Shown one piece after another: positions 26,905 to 39,194 of a stretch of 64,000 nt of DNA. The stretch spans positions 1 through 64,000 of the forward strand of contig NZ_JAMFTQ010000005.1 of the NCBI RefSeq assembly GCF_024160105.1, written 5' to 3'. The DNA comes from Corynebacterium stercoris (GTDB lineage Bacteria; Actinomycetota; Actinomycetes; Mycobacteriales; Mycobacteriaceae). Within the stretch, counting starts at the first letter, position 1. Each line of letters begins with the position of its first letter. The notes beneath the pieces were generated by a model. That model saw only the letters and a program-made list of their open reading frames with translations, did no database searches and was not told the origin of the DNA. The position numbers and the translations under genes are program-made.

Positions 26905-27711
26905 ATGCAGCAAGATCGTGCCGGCCGCGCCCGCGAACCGTGGCCCATCGTGCTCGAGAACGTGTCAGTGACCTACCCGAACGGGACCCAGGCACTGAAA
27001 AATGTCTCGCTGAACATCGAACCTGGCGAGATGGTCGCAGTCGTCGGCCTCTCGGGTTCCGGCAAGTCGACGTTGATCCGCACGATCAACGGGCTGGCTG
27101 AACCCACCGCCGGGCGGGTCAGCGTTGGCCCTTACGTCATCAATGAGCTCAAGGGCAGGCAGCTCCGCGAGGCGCGGGGGCAGATCGGCATGATCTTCCA
27201 GCAGTTCAACCTGGCGGAGCGCACGGACGTGTACCACAACGTCCTCGTCGGCAGCTTCGCCCGCAACCCCTGGTGGCGCACCCTCTTCGACCGGCCGACC
27301 GAGGAGGACAAGGAGCTCGCGCTGCATTCCCTGGACTCCGTCGGCATGCTGGAGAAGGTCTGGGCGCGCGCCGGGGCGCTTTCCGGCGGCCAGAAGCAGC
27401 GCGTAGCCATCGCGCGGGCGCTCACCCAGCAGCCAGCTGTCATGCTTGCCGATGAACCCGTCGCCTCCCTCGACCCGCCGACCGCCCACTCGGTGATGGC
27501 CGACCTCATGCGAATCAACCAGGAGCAGGGCTTGACCGTCCTGGTCAACCTGCACGTCATCGACCTCGCCAGGCAGTACACCACGCGGCTGATTGGCCTG
27601 CGCCAGGGCGAGCTCGTCTACGACGGGCCCACCGCGGAGGCCACGGACGCCGATTTCGAGCAGATCTACGGCCGCCGCGTCCAGCCCGGCGATGTGGTGG
27701 GGAAGCACTGA
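26905..27711 (+). CDS. phnC: PhnC-type ABC transporter ATPase
   Basis: ATP-hydrolysing subunit, 268 residues: Walker [11 protein letters not shown]-loop MIFQQFNL, signature LSGGQKQR, Walker B VMLADEP and the switch His in VNLHVIDLA. Family-typical insert and length for PhnC. It lies 17 nt after phnD and overlaps the first permease gene by one base (TGATG). Confidence 0.9.
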   Translation: MQQDRAGRAREPWPIVLENVSVTYPNGTQALKNVSLNIEPGEMVAVVGLSGSGKSTLIRTINGLAEPTAGRVSVGPYVINELKGRQLREARGQIGMIFQQFNLAERTDVYHNVLVGSFARNPWWRTLFDRPTEEDKELALHSLDSVGMLEKVWARAGALSGGQKQRVAIARALTQQPAVMLADEPVASLDPPTAHSVMADLMRINQEQGLTVLVNLHVIDLARQYTTRLIGLRQGELVYDGPTAEATDADFEQIYGRRVQPGDVVGKH

Positions 27712-28520
27712 TGACCGCGCCGACTAGGCGGCTGACGCTGCCCGAAAAGCCGACCAACCGCACGCGGGCGTTGCTCATTGTCGCCGCTTTCGTCGCCTTC
27801 ACCGCGCTTACAATGACGCCGCAGATCGGCGGCATCAATGTCGACCTCCTGTCGATCGCGCAGAACTGGCGCAACGGCGCTGAGAAGCTCCTGCAGATGC
27901 TGCAGCCGAACTTCGCGTTCTTGCCCCGCACGGCGCGCCCGATGCTGGAGACGCTGCAAATGGCCGTCGTCGGCGCAGTGCTCTCCGCCGTCGTCTCTGT
28001 GCCGCTGACGCTCTGGGCAGCGAGCCCGACCAACCCGAACAGCATCGGCCGCACCGTTGTGCGCACGCTGATCAACATCATGCGTTCCGTGCCGGACTTG
28101 GTCTACGCCTCGATTCTCGTGGCCATGGTCGGCGTTGGCGCGTTGCCCGGCGTGATCACCCTGTTCCTCTTCGACCTCGGCATCGTGGTCAAGCTTGTCT
28201 CCGAGGCGATTGACTCCGAGGACCACGCCTACATCGAGGCCGGACGCGCAGCTGGCGGCACGCAGTTCCAGATCAACCACACGATGGCGCTTCCCGAGGT
28301 CATGCCGCTGTTCATGAACCAGTGGCTCTACACCTTGGAGCTCAACGTGCGCGTCTCCGCGATCCTCGGCCTCGTCGGAGCGGGCGGCATCGGCCGCCTC
28401 CTGGAAGAGCGCCGCTCCTTCTTCGCGTACGACGACGTTTCCATCATCATCCTCGAGATCCTCGTGGTTGTGGTGCTGGTGGAGATGCTGTCGAACTGGC
28501 TGCGAAAGAGGCTGGTCTAA
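27711..28520 (+). CDS. phnE: PhnE-type ABC permease, first copy
   Basis: A 269-residue inner-membrane permease with about six TM segments. The coupling EAA loop (EDHAYIEAGRAAGGTQFQIN, residues about 172-191) and the C-terminal SAILGLVGAGGIG are PhnE signatures. It is translationally coupled to phnC and to the second permease gene, which starts right after its stop. Two different permease genes suggest a heterodimer. Confidence 0.88.
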   Translation: MTAPTRRLTLPEKPTNRTRALLIVAAFVAFTALTMTPQIGGINVDLLSIAQNWRNGAEKLLQMLQPNFAFLPRTARPMLETLQMAVVGAVLSAVVSVPLTLWAASPTNPNSIGRTVVRTLINIMRSVPDLVYASILVAMVGVGALPGVITLFLFDLGIVVKLVSEAIDSEDHAYIEAGRAAGGTQFQINHTMALPEVMPLFMNQWLYTLELNVRVSAILGLVGAGGIGRLLEERRSFFAYDDVSIIILEILVVVVLVEMLSNWLRKRLV

Positions 28521-29405
28521 GTGTCGTTGCAACTCCCTTCGAAACCACGGAAAACGTACGAGACGATCATCTCGGTAGTCATCGCCCTAGTCATACTCGC
28601 TTCCTTCGTCTCCCTGCGCATCACGTGGAGCGATCTGCCCCAGGTGCCCGCCCAGGTGTGGCACTACCTTAAGCTGATGTTCGAGAACCCCGACTGGTCG
28701 CGCCTCCCGCGCGCACTGATGGAGATGTGGCGCTCCATCTCGATGGCGTGGATCGGCATGATCGGCACCGTGATTCTCTCGATCCCGCTCGGCATGCTCG
28801 CCGCCCGCGGGGTCGGACCGGCGTGGCTCCGGGCGCTGTTGCGCGGACTGTTCGCGGTGATCCGCGCGTTCCCGGAAGCCGTCGTGGCGATCATCCTGCT
28901 CACCGTCACTGGCCTCACGCCGTTCACGGGCGCGTTGGCGCTGGCAATCTGCGGCATCGGCCAGCAGTCCAAGTGGGCGTACGAGACGATCGAGTCACTT
29001 CCGCCGGGTCCCGCCGAAGCGGTCCGCGCAGCCGGCGGCACCACCGCCGAGACGGTGCGCTGGGCGCTGTGGCCCCAGGCCGCTCCGGCTCTGATCTCGT
29101 TCGCGCTGTACCGCTTCGAGATCAACATCCGAACCTCCGCGGTGCTCGGCATGGTCGGCGCCGGCGGTATCGGCGACATGTTGTCGAACTACACCAACTA
29201 CCGTCAGTGGGACGTGGTCGGCATGACGCTGATCGTGATCATTGTCGCCACGATGATCGTCGATGCAATCTCCGGCGCCATCCGCCGCCGGATTATGAGA
29301 GGAGCTACCGTCCGTGCCACCGTCGCCGAGCCCGGAAGCGATGCCGAGCGTGAGGATCGCCGCCGCGATGTCCTCATTGCAGCCGAAGGAACGGGCGGTC
29401 GCTGA
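28521..29405 (+). CDS. phnE2: PhnE-type ABC permease, second copy
   Basis: A 294-residue permease with the EAA loop (PPGPAEAVRAAGGTTAETVR) and SAVLGMVGAGGIGDML motifs. It starts with GTG directly after the phnE stop. A C-terminal tail of about 30 residues beyond the last TM overlaps the regulator gene by 92 nt. Confidence 0.87.
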   Translation: MSLQLPSKPRKTYETIISVVIALVILASFVSLRITWSDLPQVPAQVWHYLKLMFENPDWSRLPRALMEMWRSISMAWIGMIGTVILSIPLGMLAARGVGPAWLRALLRGLFAVIRAFPEAVVAIILLTVTGLTPFTGALALAICGIGQQSKWAYETIESLPPGPAEAVRAAGGTTAETVRWALWPQAAPALISFALYRFEINIRTSAVLGMVGAGGIGDMLSNYTNYRQWDVVGMTLIVIIVATMIVDAISGAIRRRIMRGATVRATVAEPGSDAEREDRRRDVLIAAEGTGGR

Positions 29406-30177
29406 AGCCATTAGCGCCGACCCGGCAACGGCCGTGGAGATGACGGCGCAGCAGCTCGCGGACCACGTGGGCGTGAGTCGCGCCAGCGTGGTCCGCACCG
29501 CGCAGAGCCTGGGTTACTCCGGCTTCCCGCAGTTGCGGGTGGCGCTGGCGCAGCAGATCGCCGGCGCGCCGCAGGCTTCCGCAGTGAGTGGGGAAGGATC
29601 ACCGCTGGATACGCTGCGGCACAACGTAGCGGAGTTCTCCCGCCGCCTCCACGCATCCTTCGCCGCGCTCGACGAGGCATCGTTCTCCCGCGCGGTGCAC
29701 CTCCTCGACGCCGCGGATCGGGTGCTCGTCGTGGCGAACGGCCTTTCCGCCCCGCTGGGCCTCGACCTCACACAGCGGCTCATCTCCGCCGGCCGCCCCG
29801 CAGAATTCCACGCCGACGCGATGACGCAGCGCATCGCCGCGCACTCCCTCGGGGAAGGGTCGGTGTGCTTCGTCTTCTCAGGTTCTGGAGCGAACCGCGC
29901 CACGCTCGATGTCGTGGCGCAAGCCCGCGCAAGCGGGGCGGCCATCATCGCGGCCACGTCCTTCGCCCCCTCGTCGCTGACCGATCTCGCCGACGTCGTG
30001 CTGCTCGTCCCGCCGGTGGATCCTTCCTTCCGTGCGGAGTTGTTGCACACCTCGCGCGCGGCGCTCATGGTGCTTACCGAGCAGCTGGTTGAGGCGCTCC
30101 ACGCCGAGCGCGGCGAGCGCAGCACAAGGTGGCGCGCGGCGGTGCTGGACTTGGTCAGCGAATCCCTGGAGGGCTAG
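29314..30177 (+). CDS. RpiR/MurR-family regulator with SIS domain
   Basis: A 287-residue regulator: N-terminal helix-turn-helix (about 15-85, with TAQQLADHVGVSRASVVRTA) and C-terminal SIS domain (about 125-260, VLVVANGLSAPLGLDL and CFVFSGSGANRATLD) of the kind that binds phosphosugars. GAGAGGAG 8 nt before GTG 29314 supports this start, inside the end of phnE2. As last gene of the operon it probably controls it, with the imported or dephosphorylated compound as signal (inference). Confidence 0.82.
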   Translation: MPPSPSPEAMPSVRIAAAMSSLQPKERAVAEAISADPATAVEMTAQQLADHVGVSRASVVRTAQSLGYSGFPQLRVALAQQIAGAPQASAVSGEGSPLDTLRHNVAEFSRRLHASFAALDEASFSRAVHLLDAADRVLVVANGLSAPLGLDLTQRLISAGRPAEFHADAMTQRIAAHSLGEGSVCFVFSGSGANRATLDVVAQARASGAAIIAATSFAPSSLTDLADVVLLVPPVDPSFRAELLHTSRAALMVLTEQLVEALHAERGERSTRWRAAVLDLVSESLEG

Positions 30178-30183
30178 CCCGAA

Positions 30184-30576
30184 CTACAAAAACTGCCCGA
30201 TGAACGTCGTGAGTTTCCCGGGCTCCTCGTCCTCGAAGCGCTGATCCACGACGATGAGGGGAGCGGTGTACTTCTGGTCCGCGCCGCCGGCGTCGCGGAC
30301 GACGACGAGGTCGGTGCCGTAATCGTCGATAAGCAGCTGCCACGTAAACCCCTCGCGGACCAGGGCTTCACCGAGTGCGGTGCCGTAGAGGCGCGCTGTC
30401 TCGCCGCGCGGGTAAGAGCGGCGCACGTCGGCCGGGAGTGCGAGGTAATCGGTGAGTTCCGCCTCGAACTGGCCGACGACGTCGGTGACTGCACCGCCGA
30501 TGCCGCGTCCGGCAGCCTCGGCGAGGTCGCTCTCCAGCTGGCGGCGGGTAGCGGAATCCAAATCTGTGAATGCCAT
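30184..30576 (-). CDS. DUF3806-like hypothetical protein
   Basis: A 130-residue soluble protein beginning MAFTDLDSATRRQLES. The C-terminal half (FTWQLLIDDYGTDLVVVRD ... APLIVVDQRFEDEEPGKL) resembles DUF3806 proteins; this is a weak identification and no function is known. It is divergent from tatD with only 12 bp between start codons, and converges on the regulator gene with a 6-bp gap. Confidence 0.65.
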   Translation of the reverse strand: MAFTDLDSATRRQLESDLAEAAGRGIGGAVTDVVGQFEAELTDYLALPADVRRSYPRGETARLYGTALGEALVREGFTWQLLIDDYGTDLVVVRDAGGADQKYTAPLIVVDQRFEDEEPGKLTTFIGQFL

Positions 30577-30581
30577 AGGGT
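30576..30581 (+). promoter_or_regulatory. -10 hexamer of tatD
   Basis: TAGGGT ends 7 nt before ATG 30589. Its first base is also the first base of the opposite gene's start codon. Confidence 0.55.
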
Positions 30582-30583
30582 TG

Positions 30584-30588
30584 ATCCT

Positions 30589-30589
<1 letters not shown>
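30584..30589 (-). promoter_or_regulatory. -10 hexamer of the DUF3806-like gene
   Basis: TAGGAT on the minus strand ends 7 nt before ATG 30576 and overlaps the tatD start codon. Confidence 0.5.
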
Positions 30590-32737
<2,148 letters not shown>

Positions 32738-32745
32738 CCGACGTT

Positions 32746-32751
32746 TAAACT
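32746..32751 (+). promoter_or_regulatory. -10 hexamer of ksgA
   Basis: TAAACT ends 8 nt before ATG 32760, the same sequence and spacing as at galU. Confidence 0.6.
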
Positions 32752-32759
32752 GGGCACCC

Positions 32760-33608
32760 ATGAGCGATTCCCACCTCCTGGGCCCGGTCGAGATTCGTGA
32801 GCTCGCCGCAGAGCTCGACGTCACGCCGACGAAGAAGCTCGGCCAGAACTTCGTCCACGATCCGAACACGGTGCGCCGCATCGTCGCCGCCGCGGATCTT
32901 GCGCCCGACGACGTGGTTATTGAAGTCGGCCCGGGTCTCGGTTCGCTGACCTTGGGGTTGATCGATACCGCCTCGCAAGTCATCGCCCTTGAGATTGACC
33001 CGCGCTTGGCGGGTCGGCTGGAAGCGACCGTCAGCACGCGTGCGCCCGAGTACGCCGAGCGCCTGACCGTGATCAATATCGACGCGCTTAAGGTCACGCG
33101 CGAGCACATCGACGCGACGCCGACCGCGCTGGTGGCGAACCTGCCCTACAACGTCTCCGTGCCGGTGCTGCTGCACCTCCTCGCCGAGTTCCCCACGATC
33201 CGCCGCGTGCTGGTCATGGTGCAAAAAGAGGTGGCGGACCGCCTGGCCGCGCAACCGGGGTCGAAAATTTACGGCGTGCCCAGCGTGAAGGCCGCGTTCT
33301 ACGGCGACGTGTCGCGCGCGGGCACCATCGGCAAGAACGTGTTCTGGCCGGCGCCGAACATCGAGTCGGGGCTCGTGCGTATCGACGTCAGCGACGAGCG
33401 TGACCGCGCGCTCCGCAGTGCCGTCTTCCCGCTGGTGGACGCGGCCTTCGCCCAGCGCCGCAAGACGCTGCGCTCCACACTCGCCGGCGTTTTCGGTTCG
33501 CCCGCGGCCGCCGAGGAGGCGCTGCGCGCGGCGGGCATCGACCCTGGCCTGCGCGGCGAGGCGCTCAGCGTGGACGACTTCGTCAGGCTGGGTGAGCAGC
33601 GTGGATAG
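32760..33608 (+). CDS. ksgA: 16S rRNA dimethyladenosine transferase
   Basis: Dimethylates A1518 and A1519 near the 3' end of 16S rRNA. The 282-residue SAM enzyme has [10 protein letters not shown], motif [11 protein letters not shown], motif [11 protein letters not shown] and motif [11 protein letters not shown]. Length is normal. ispE starts 8 nt before its stop, so the two are coupled. Confidence 0.95.
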   Translation: MSDSHLLGPVEIRELAAELDVTPTKKLGQNFVHDPNTVRRIVAAADLAPDDVVIEVGPGLGSLTLGLIDTASQVIALEIDPRLAGRLEATVSTRAPEYAERLTVINIDALKVTREHIDATPTALVANLPYNVSVPVLLHLLAEFPTIRRVLVMVQKEVADRLAAQPGSKIYGVPSVKAAFYGDVSRAGTIGKNVFWPAPNIESGLVRIDVSDERDRALRSAVFPLVDAAFAQRRKTLRSTLAGVFGSPAAAEEALRAAGIDPGLRGEALSVDDFVRLGEQRG

Positions 33609-34575
33609 CTTCGGCGAGGTTTTCGCGGCGAGCGCGCCCGCGAAAGTGAACCTGCACCTCGGCGTGGGCGAGGCGCGTGCCGACGGCTACCACGACCTGG
33701 TCACCGTCTTCCAGGCCGTGGACCAGCTCGACGACGTCAAACTCGTCGTCGAGGCGCACACCGCCACCGAGGGCAGCGTGGTTAACGCGATCTATACGAA
33801 CCTCCTCATGGACATCGAGGTCGCGGAGGACCTGGACACGCCGTCCAACCTCGCGTGGCGCGCCGTCGACGCCGCCGTCAACGCCTTCTGGGCCGAGCAC
33901 CCCGGCGCGGCGCTGCCGCGGATCCGCATCGAGGTCACCAAATCCATCTTCGTCGCCGGCGGCATGGCGGGCGGTTCCGCCGACGCCGCCGCCGCGCTCG
34001 TGGCCGCGAACGCATACCTCGAGCGTTTCGGGGGCTCGGCGCTTTCCGACGACCGCATCCTCGAGATCGCCAAGACCCTCGGCGCCGACGTGCCGTTCGC
34101 GCTCATGGGCGGCAACGCGCTCGGCACCGGCCGCGGCGACGAACTCGTGGAGATGCTCGGCCGCGGGGAGTATTGGTGGCTGTTCATCAACCCCGGCACA
34201 TCGATTAGCACCGGCAAGGCCTTCGCTCTGCTGGACGACATGCGCCACGACAACCCCGCGCTGGTCCCGCACCTGGACACCACCGCAGTGGCCCAAGCGC
34301 TCACCTCCGGCAATCCCGCGCAGCTGGGTGCCGCGCTGCACAACGACCTGCAGCCCGCGGCACTGAAGATGCGCCCGCAGATCACACGCATCATGGCGCT
34401 CGCCGAGGCGGCTGGCGGCCGCCCGATAGTCTCCGGCTCGGGCCCGACCATCGCGGTGCTCTGCGACGACGAGCAGCACGCCAAGCGCGCCTACTACGCC
34501 ATCAACCCACACCTCAGCGAGGGCATGGACATCCTCCTGGCGAAGGGGCCTGCGGAGGGCGCAACGCTGCTGTAG
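33601..34575 (+). CDS. ispE: 4-diphosphocytidyl-2-C-methyl-D-erythritol kinase
   Basis: GHMP kinase of the non-mevalonate isoprenoid pathway. The 324-residue protein shows [13 protein letters not shown] at the N-terminus (substrate Lys), the ATP loop [16 protein letters not shown] and the C-terminal [12 protein letters not shown]. The GTG start overlaps the ksgA stop by 8 nt, and the open frame further upstream runs through ksgA. Confidence 0.94.
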   Translation: MDSFGEVFAASAPAKVNLHLGVGEARADGYHDLVTVFQAVDQLDDVKLVVEAHTATEGSVVNAIYTNLLMDIEVAEDLDTPSNLAWRAVDAAVNAFWAEHPGAALPRIRIEVTKSIFVAGGMAGGSADAAAALVAANAYLERFGGSALSDDRILEIAKTLGADVPFALMGGNALGTGRGDELVEMLGRGEYWWLFINPGTSISTGKAFALLDDMRHDNPALVPHLDTTAVAQALTSGNPAQLGAALHNDLQPAALKMRPQITRIMALAEAAGGRPIVSGSGPTIAVLCDDEQHAKRAYYAINPHLSEGMDILLAKGPAEGATLL

Positions 34576-34586
34576 CCGAACGGGTG

Positions 34587-34592
34587 TACGAT
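34587..34592 (+). promoter_or_regulatory. -10 hexamer of the exonuclease gene
   Basis: TACGAT ends 7 nt before ATG 34600. Confidence 0.5.
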
Positions 34593-34599
34593 TCGCGGC

Positions 34600-35259
34600 A
34601 TGGCCCTCATCGATTCGCTGCGCTACTACCTCGACGGCACCACCGCGGAGATCGAGCGGCAGCTGCCCGAAACTGCGGCGGGGAAAGGCAAGGCGGCGAA
34701 GTACCTGCCGTCGGTAAGCGAACTGCTCAAAGGAGAGTACGTCACCGTCGACTTCGAGACTGCGAACCGCGTCGGCGGGGCGTCCGCGTGCCAGGTTGCG
34801 CTGGTGAAGGTGCGCGACGGCGAGCTGACGGGGCAGATCTGCACGTACCTGCGCCCGCCGGAGGAGCACATCGCCTTCGAATTCAGCCACATCCACGGCA
34901 TCTACCGCGGCGACGTGGAGGACGCGCCGAGCTGGTTCGACATCGCCGACGAGGTGGTCGAATTCGTCGGCGACGCTCCCGTGTACGCCCACAACGCCAC
35001 CTTCGACGCGGCTGTGTGGAGCGGCCTCGACCGCTACTTCTTCACCGGCACCATGCCGAAGCGCCTTTACTGCACCGCCCGCATGGCCCGCCGCCTGTTG
35101 CCGGAGTTGCCGGACCACAGGCTGCCCACCGTCGCCGCGTATTGCGCGCCGGGCTTCCAGCTCGCCCACCACCGCGCCGACTCCGACGCGCTGGCCTGCG
35201 CGCACATCGTCGCCCAATTCCAGCGCAGCCGGGAGCTGCACCCGCTCTTGCCTGCGTAG
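34600..35259 (+). CDS. DEDDh-family 3'-5' exonuclease
   Basis: A 219-residue protein like the epsilon subunit of DNA polymerase III. ExoI is VTVDFETAN (Asp, Glu), ExoII is YAHNATFDAAV (Asp) and ExoIII is AHHRADSDALACA (His and Asp). An N-terminal segment of about 45 residues precedes the nuclease fold. No polymerase-binding tail is recognisable. The role in repair or RNA processing is open. Confidence 0.82.
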   Translation: MALIDSLRYYLDGTTAEIERQLPETAAGKGKAAKYLPSVSELLKGEYVTVDFETANRVGGASACQVALVKVRDGELTGQICTYLRPPEEHIAFEFSHIHGIYRGDVEDAPSWFDIADEVVEFVGDAPVYAHNATFDAAVWSGLDRYFFTGTMPKRLYCTARMARRLLPELPDHRLPTVAAYCAPGFQLAHHRADSDALACAHIVAQFQRSRELHPLLPA

Positions 35260-35262
35260 AAT
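35257..35262 (+). promoter_or_regulatory. -10 hexamer of the ABC-F gene
   Basis: TAGAAT ends 11 nt before ATG 35274, suggesting a leader of only a few nucleotides. Confidence 0.45.
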
Positions 35263-35273
35263 GAGCACCCGCT

Positions 35274-37067
35274 ATGGCTAACCTGATCAACCTCGAAAAC
35301 GTCTCCAAAACGTGGGGGCTGAAAACGCTGCTCGACGGCGTCTCCCTCGGCGTGCAAACCGGCGACCGCATCGGCATCGTCGGCGTCAACGGCGGCGGCA
35401 AAACGACGCTGCTGGAAGTGCTCACCGGCATCGAGCCGCCGGACGCTGGCCGCGTCTCGCACAACTCCTCTTTGCGCATGGCGGTGGTCACCCAGCGCTT
35501 CGAGCTTGACGACGCGTTGACTGTCGGCCAAGCAGTCGTCGAGCCCCTGGGGTTGCAGACCTTCGAGTGGGCCTCCAATGCCAAAGTGCGCGAGGTGCTG
35601 CAGGGTACCGGGGTCGCTGCGCTCGGCCTGGACACCCCCGTCGGCCAGCTCTCCGGCGGTGAGCGCCGCCGCGTGAACCTCGCCGCCGCGCTCGTGCAGG
35701 ACCTGGACCTGGTGGTGCTCGACGAGCCGACCAACCACCTCGATGTGGAGGGCGTGCAGTGGCTCGCCGACCACCTGCTTTCCCGCAAGCTTGCCGTTGT
35801 GGTGGTCACGCACGACCGTTGGTTCCTCGACACCGTGGCCACCCTGACCTGGGAAGTGCACGACGGCCAGGTCGACGTGTACGAGGGCGGCTACAACGAC
35901 TGGACCTTCGCCCGGGCCGAGCGCGCCCGCCAGGCCGACGCGGTGGAGCAGCGCCGCCGCAACCTCGCCCGCAAGGAACTCGCGTGGCTGCGCCGCGGCA
36001 CCCCGGCCCGCACCTCCAAGCCGCGCTACCGCATTGAAGCGGCCGAGGCGCTCATCGCCGACGTACCCGCTCCGCGCGATTCCGTCGAGCTCATGGCGTT
36101 TTCTAAGCAGCGCCAGGGCCGCGTGGTGATTGAGCTGGAGGACGCGCGCATCGACGCCCCCGACGGCCGCACCCTTGTCGACCACCTCACCTGGCGCCTC
36201 GCCCCGGGCGAGCGCATCGGCTTGGTCGGTGTGAACGGCTCAGGCAAGACGACGCTCTTGCGCACCCTCGCCGGCGAGTACCCGCTGGCGGCCGGCAAAC
36301 GCATCGAGGGACAGACCACCCGCATCGGCTGGCTGCGTCAGGAGCTCGACGACCTCGACCCGACCCGCCGCGTCATCGACGCCATCGAGGACGTGGCCAC
36401 TTACATCGAGCTGGGCAAGGGCCAGCTGTCCGCTTCCCAGCTCGCCGAGCGGCTCGGCTTCTCTCCGAAACGCCAGCGCACGCCGGTGGGCGACCTCTCC
36501 GGCGGTGAGCGGCGCCGCCTGCAGCTCACCCGCGTGCTCATGAGCGAGCCGAACGTTTTGCTGCTCGACGAGCCGACGAACGACCTGGACATCGACACCT
36601 TGCAGGAACTCGAAGACCTGCTGGACAACTGGCCGGGCACGCTCGTGGTGATCTCGCACGACCGCTACCTCATCGAACGCATCGCCGACGTGACGTATGC
36701 ACTGTTCGGCGACGGGCAACTGACCAACCTCCCCGGCGGCATCCAGCAGTACCTCGACCGGCGAGCCGCGGCCCAGGGGCAGGCGGGGGTGCTGGATCTT
36801 GGAGAGGAGAAAACAAACGGCGTCAAGCAAAAGGCAATTTCTTCCCAGGAGGAACGGGAGCTGCGCAAGCGGATGAACGCGCTGGAGAAGAAGATCGAGA
36901 AGGTGGACGCGCAGGCAGAAGCGCTGGAGGCCGAGATCGCGGCCTTGTCCGAGGCCGGGGATTTCGCGGCGATCGGGGAGAAAAACCGGGAGCTTGCCGA
37001 CGCTCGTGAGGCCCGCGACGAGCTGGAAATGGAATGGCTTGAAATTGTGGAGCGACTGGAGGGTTAG
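35274..37067 (+). CDS. ABC-F ATPase, Uup-like
   Basis: A soluble twin-ATPase of 597 residues with no membrane segments. NBD1 has Walker A GVNGGGKTT, signature LSGGERRR and Walker B LVVLDEPTNHL; NBD2 has GVNGSGKTT, LSGGERRR and VLLLDEPTNDL. A C-terminal coiled coil (about 530-597) resembles Uup. ABC-F proteins act on the ribosome as translation factors or antibiotic-protection proteins; the coiled-coil tail favours a housekeeping role over drug resistance. Confidence 0.9.
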   Translation: MANLINLENVSKTWGLKTLLDGVSLGVQTGDRIGIVGVNGGGKTTLLEVLTGIEPPDAGRVSHNSSLRMAVVTQRFELDDALTVGQAVVEPLGLQTFEWASNAKVREVLQGTGVAALGLDTPVGQLSGGERRRVNLAAALVQDLDLVVLDEPTNHLDVEGVQWLADHLLSRKLAVVVVTHDRWFLDTVATLTWEVHDGQVDVYEGGYNDWTFARAERARQADAVEQRRRNLARKELAWLRRGTPARTSKPRYRIEAAEALIADVPAPRDSVELMAFSKQRQGRVVIELEDARIDAPDGRTLVDHLTWRLAPGERIGLVGVNGSGKTTLLRTLAGEYPLAAGKRIEGQTTRIGWLRQELDDLDPTRRVIDAIEDVATYIELGKGQLSASQLAERLGFSPKRQRTPVGDLSGGERRRLQLTRVLMSEPNVLLLDEPTNDLDIDTLQELEDLLDNWPGTLVVISHDRYLIERIADVTYALFGDGQLTNLPGGIQQYLDRRAAAQGQAGVLDLGEEKTNGVKQKAISSQEERELRKRMNALEKKIEKVDAQAEALEAEIAALSEAGDFAAIGEKNRELADAREARDELEMEWLEIVERLEG

Positions 37068-37120
37068 CTCGGCTAACATAACCCGGGTCACATTCACTAC
37101 ATGTTGAAAGGGGTGTCACT

Positions 37121-38383
37121 TTGACCTCTCCAGACCCGGCTTCGCGCGGTGGTTCTACCGCTGTGACCTCGGATTCCTCCACGCCAATGCCGGCAACTGC
37201 GCCGCGCGGCATCGGACCCATGGTTGGCGCCGTGTTCCTGATGGCGACCTCGGCCATCGGCCCGGGCTTCCTCACCCAAACGTCCGTCTTCACCGTCAGG
37301 ATGGGCGCCGCGTTCGCGTTCGCGATCCTGCTGTCGATCCTGGTAGACATCGCCATTCAGCTCAACGTGTGGCGCATCCTCGGTGTCACCCAGCTGCGCG
37401 CGAGCGAGCTCGCGAACAAGATCGTCCCAGGTCTGGGTTGGTTCCTCGCAGTCCTCGTTGCTGCGGGCGGTTTGGTGTTCAACATCGGCAATATCGCAGG
37501 TACCGGGCTGGGTCTGAATGCGCTTGCCGGTGTGAACCCGAAGATCGGCGGCGCAATTTCGGCCGCTATTGCGATCTTTGTGTTCTTGTCCCGCCGTGCC
37601 GGAGTAGCGCTCGACCGGATCGTGGGCGTGCTCGGCGCGATCATGATCCTTCTGATGCTCTACGTCGCCATTGTGTCGAACCCTCCGGTGGGTGAGGCCC
37701 TGAAGCAGACGGTCCTTCCGGATGATGTCGATTTCAAGGTGATCACCACCTTGATCGGCGGCACCGTTGGCGGCTACATCGTGTTTGCTGGCGTGCACCG
37801 TTTGATCGACGCGGGCGCAGCAGGTCCTGAGAACATCAAGAGCATCACCAATTCGGCCGTTACCGGCATCATCGTCACCGGCATCATGCGAGTGCTCCTC
37901 TTCCTCGCAGTGCTGGGCGTGGTTTCTACCGGTGTTGCGTTGTCTAAGGACAACACCGCCGCCGATGTCTTCTTCAACGCCGCTGGTGAGATCGGTCTGC
38001 GAATCTTCGGCCTCGTGTTGTGGGCAGCTGGCCTGTCCTCCGTGATTGGCGCGTCCTTCACCTCTGTGTCGTTTTTGACCAAGCAGGGCTACGACGAGAA
38101 GAAGCGCGGCTGGATCACGGTTGGATTCATCCTGATCTCCGCCGTCATCTACCTCTTCATCGGCTCCGCACCGCAAAAACTGCTCATTTTCGCGGGCGCA
38201 TTCAATGGCCTGATCCTTCCCATCACGTTCGCGATCATTCTTTACGCCGCTTGGCGCCGCAAGGATCTGCTGGGCGACTACAAACACCCCACCTGGATGC
38301 TCATCATCGGTGCGCTGGTGCTGGTGCTGACCTTCGTGATGGGCGGTATCGCGCTCTTTGGCCTGAAGGCACTCTTGGCATAG
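37121..38383 (+). CDS. NRAMP-superfamily carrier without the metal-binding motifs
   Basis: A 420-residue protein with about 11 TM segments. The fold is NRAMP-like, but the TM1 DPGN metal motif is replaced by IGPGFLTQ, and the TM6 MPH motif by FAGVHRLI. This matches YcsG-type members found with 5-oxoprolinase genes, so transport of something other than Mn/Fe (perhaps the pathway substrate) is likely. The start is probably TTG 37121, with GAAAGGGG 9-12 nt upstream. DUF1445 follows after 28 nt. Confidence 0.78.
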   Translation: MTSPDPASRGGSTAVTSDSSTPMPATAPRGIGPMVGAVFLMATSAIGPGFLTQTSVFTVRMGAAFAFAILLSILVDIAIQLNVWRILGVTQLRASELANKIVPGLGWFLAVLVAAGGLVFNIGNIAGTGLGLNALAGVNPKIGGAISAAIAIFVFLSRRAGVALDRIVGVLGAIMILLMLYVAIVSNPPVGEALKQTVLPDDVDFKVITTLIGGTVGGYIVFAGVHRLIDAGAAGPENIKSITNSAVTGIIVTGIMRVLLFLAVLGVVSTGVALSKDNTAADVFFNAAGEIGLRIFGLVLWAAGLSSVIGASFTSVSFLTKQGYDEKKRGWITVGFILISAVIYLFIGSAPQKLLIFAGAFNGLILPITFAIILYAAWRRKDLLGDYKHPTWMLIIGALVLVLTFVMGGIALFGLKALLA

Positions 38384-38398
38384 CGCTGAGTGCGGCCG

Positions 38399-38404
38399 TA
38401 GCCT
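38399..38404 (+). promoter_or_regulatory. -10 hexamer of the DUF1445 gene
   Basis: TAGCCT ends 7 nt before ATG 38412, so this gene may have its own leaderless start in addition to read-through from the carrier gene. Confidence 0.4.
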
Positions 38405-38411
38405 TGAAGGC

Positions 38412-39194
38412 ATGTCTGCCGCCACTATGACCCCACGCGAAGCCCGCGCGTTGTTCCGCCACGAAAATGTGGCAACAACCGCGGGCTTTTCCGCTGGTTA
38501 CGCCCAAGCCAACCTGATCGCGCTGCCCAGCCGCTACGCGTTCGACTTCCTGCTTTTCGCGCAGCGCAACCCAAAGCCGTGCCCGCTGCTCGGGGTGCTC
38601 GAGGCCGGGCAGACCAGCTCGGCGCTCCTGGCGGGCGGCGATATCCGCACCGATATCCCTGCGTACCGCGTGTATAAGCACGGCGAGCTGGTCGCGGAAA
38701 CCACGGATGCCACCGAGTACTGGGAAGAGGACATGGTGTCCTTCATCATCGGCTGCTCATTCACCTTCGAGCAGGCACTCTTAGATAACGGGGTGCCCGT
38801 GGCGCACATCGAGCAGGGGCGCAACGTGCCCATGTACGTGACCAACATTGACTGCGAGCCCGCGGGTGTGTTCGCGGGCAAGATGGTGGTTTCCATGCGC
38901 CCCATCCCCGCTGCGCAGGTGGCAGATGCTGTCCGCGTCACCTCGCGTTACCCCGCGGTGCACGGCGCGCCGATTCACGTGGGGGAGCCAGGCGCGATCG
39001 GCATTCAAGACCTCGCCGCCCCCGATTTCGGCGAGGCCGTGGACATCCCCGCAGGCATCGTCCCGGTGTTCTGGGCCTGCGGCGTGACTCCGCAATCAGT
39101 GGCCATGCACTCCAAGCCCGAGCTGGCGATCTGCCACGCGCCGGGCAAGATGCTGGTCACCGACGCGCGGGATCTCGCCTACCAGGTGCCCTAA
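38412..39194 (+). CDS. DUF1445 family (YcsI-like) putative hydro-lyase
   Basis: A 260-residue protein of the DUF1445/YcsI family: motifs [37 protein letters not shown] and the C-terminal [10 protein letters not shown]...[18 protein letters not shown] (in two parts). In B. subtilis the homologue lies in the pxp (oxoprolinase) region with the NRAMP-like carrier, the same grouping as here. The label hydro-lyase is annotation tradition; no direct evidence of the reaction is visible. It overlaps the end of the biotin carboxylase gene by 4 nt. Confidence 0.85.
   Translation: MSAATMTPREARALFRHENVATTAGFSAGYAQANLIALPSRYAFDFLLFAQRNPKPCPLLGVLEAGQTSSALLAGGDIRTDIPAYRVYKHGELVAETTDATEYWEEDMVSFIIGCSFTFEQALLDNGVPVAHIEQGRNVPMYVTNIDCEPAGVFAGKMVVSMRPIPAAQVADAVRVTSRYPAVHGAPIHVGEPGAIGIQDLAAPDFGEAVDIPAGIVPVFWACGVTPQSVAMHSKPELAICHAPGKMLVTDARDLAYQVP

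Noticed and set aside
37121..38383. Manganese/iron importer MntH
   Set aside because: The DPGN and MPH metal-binding motifs of true NRAMP importers are replaced, and the neighbours point to oxoproline metabolism.
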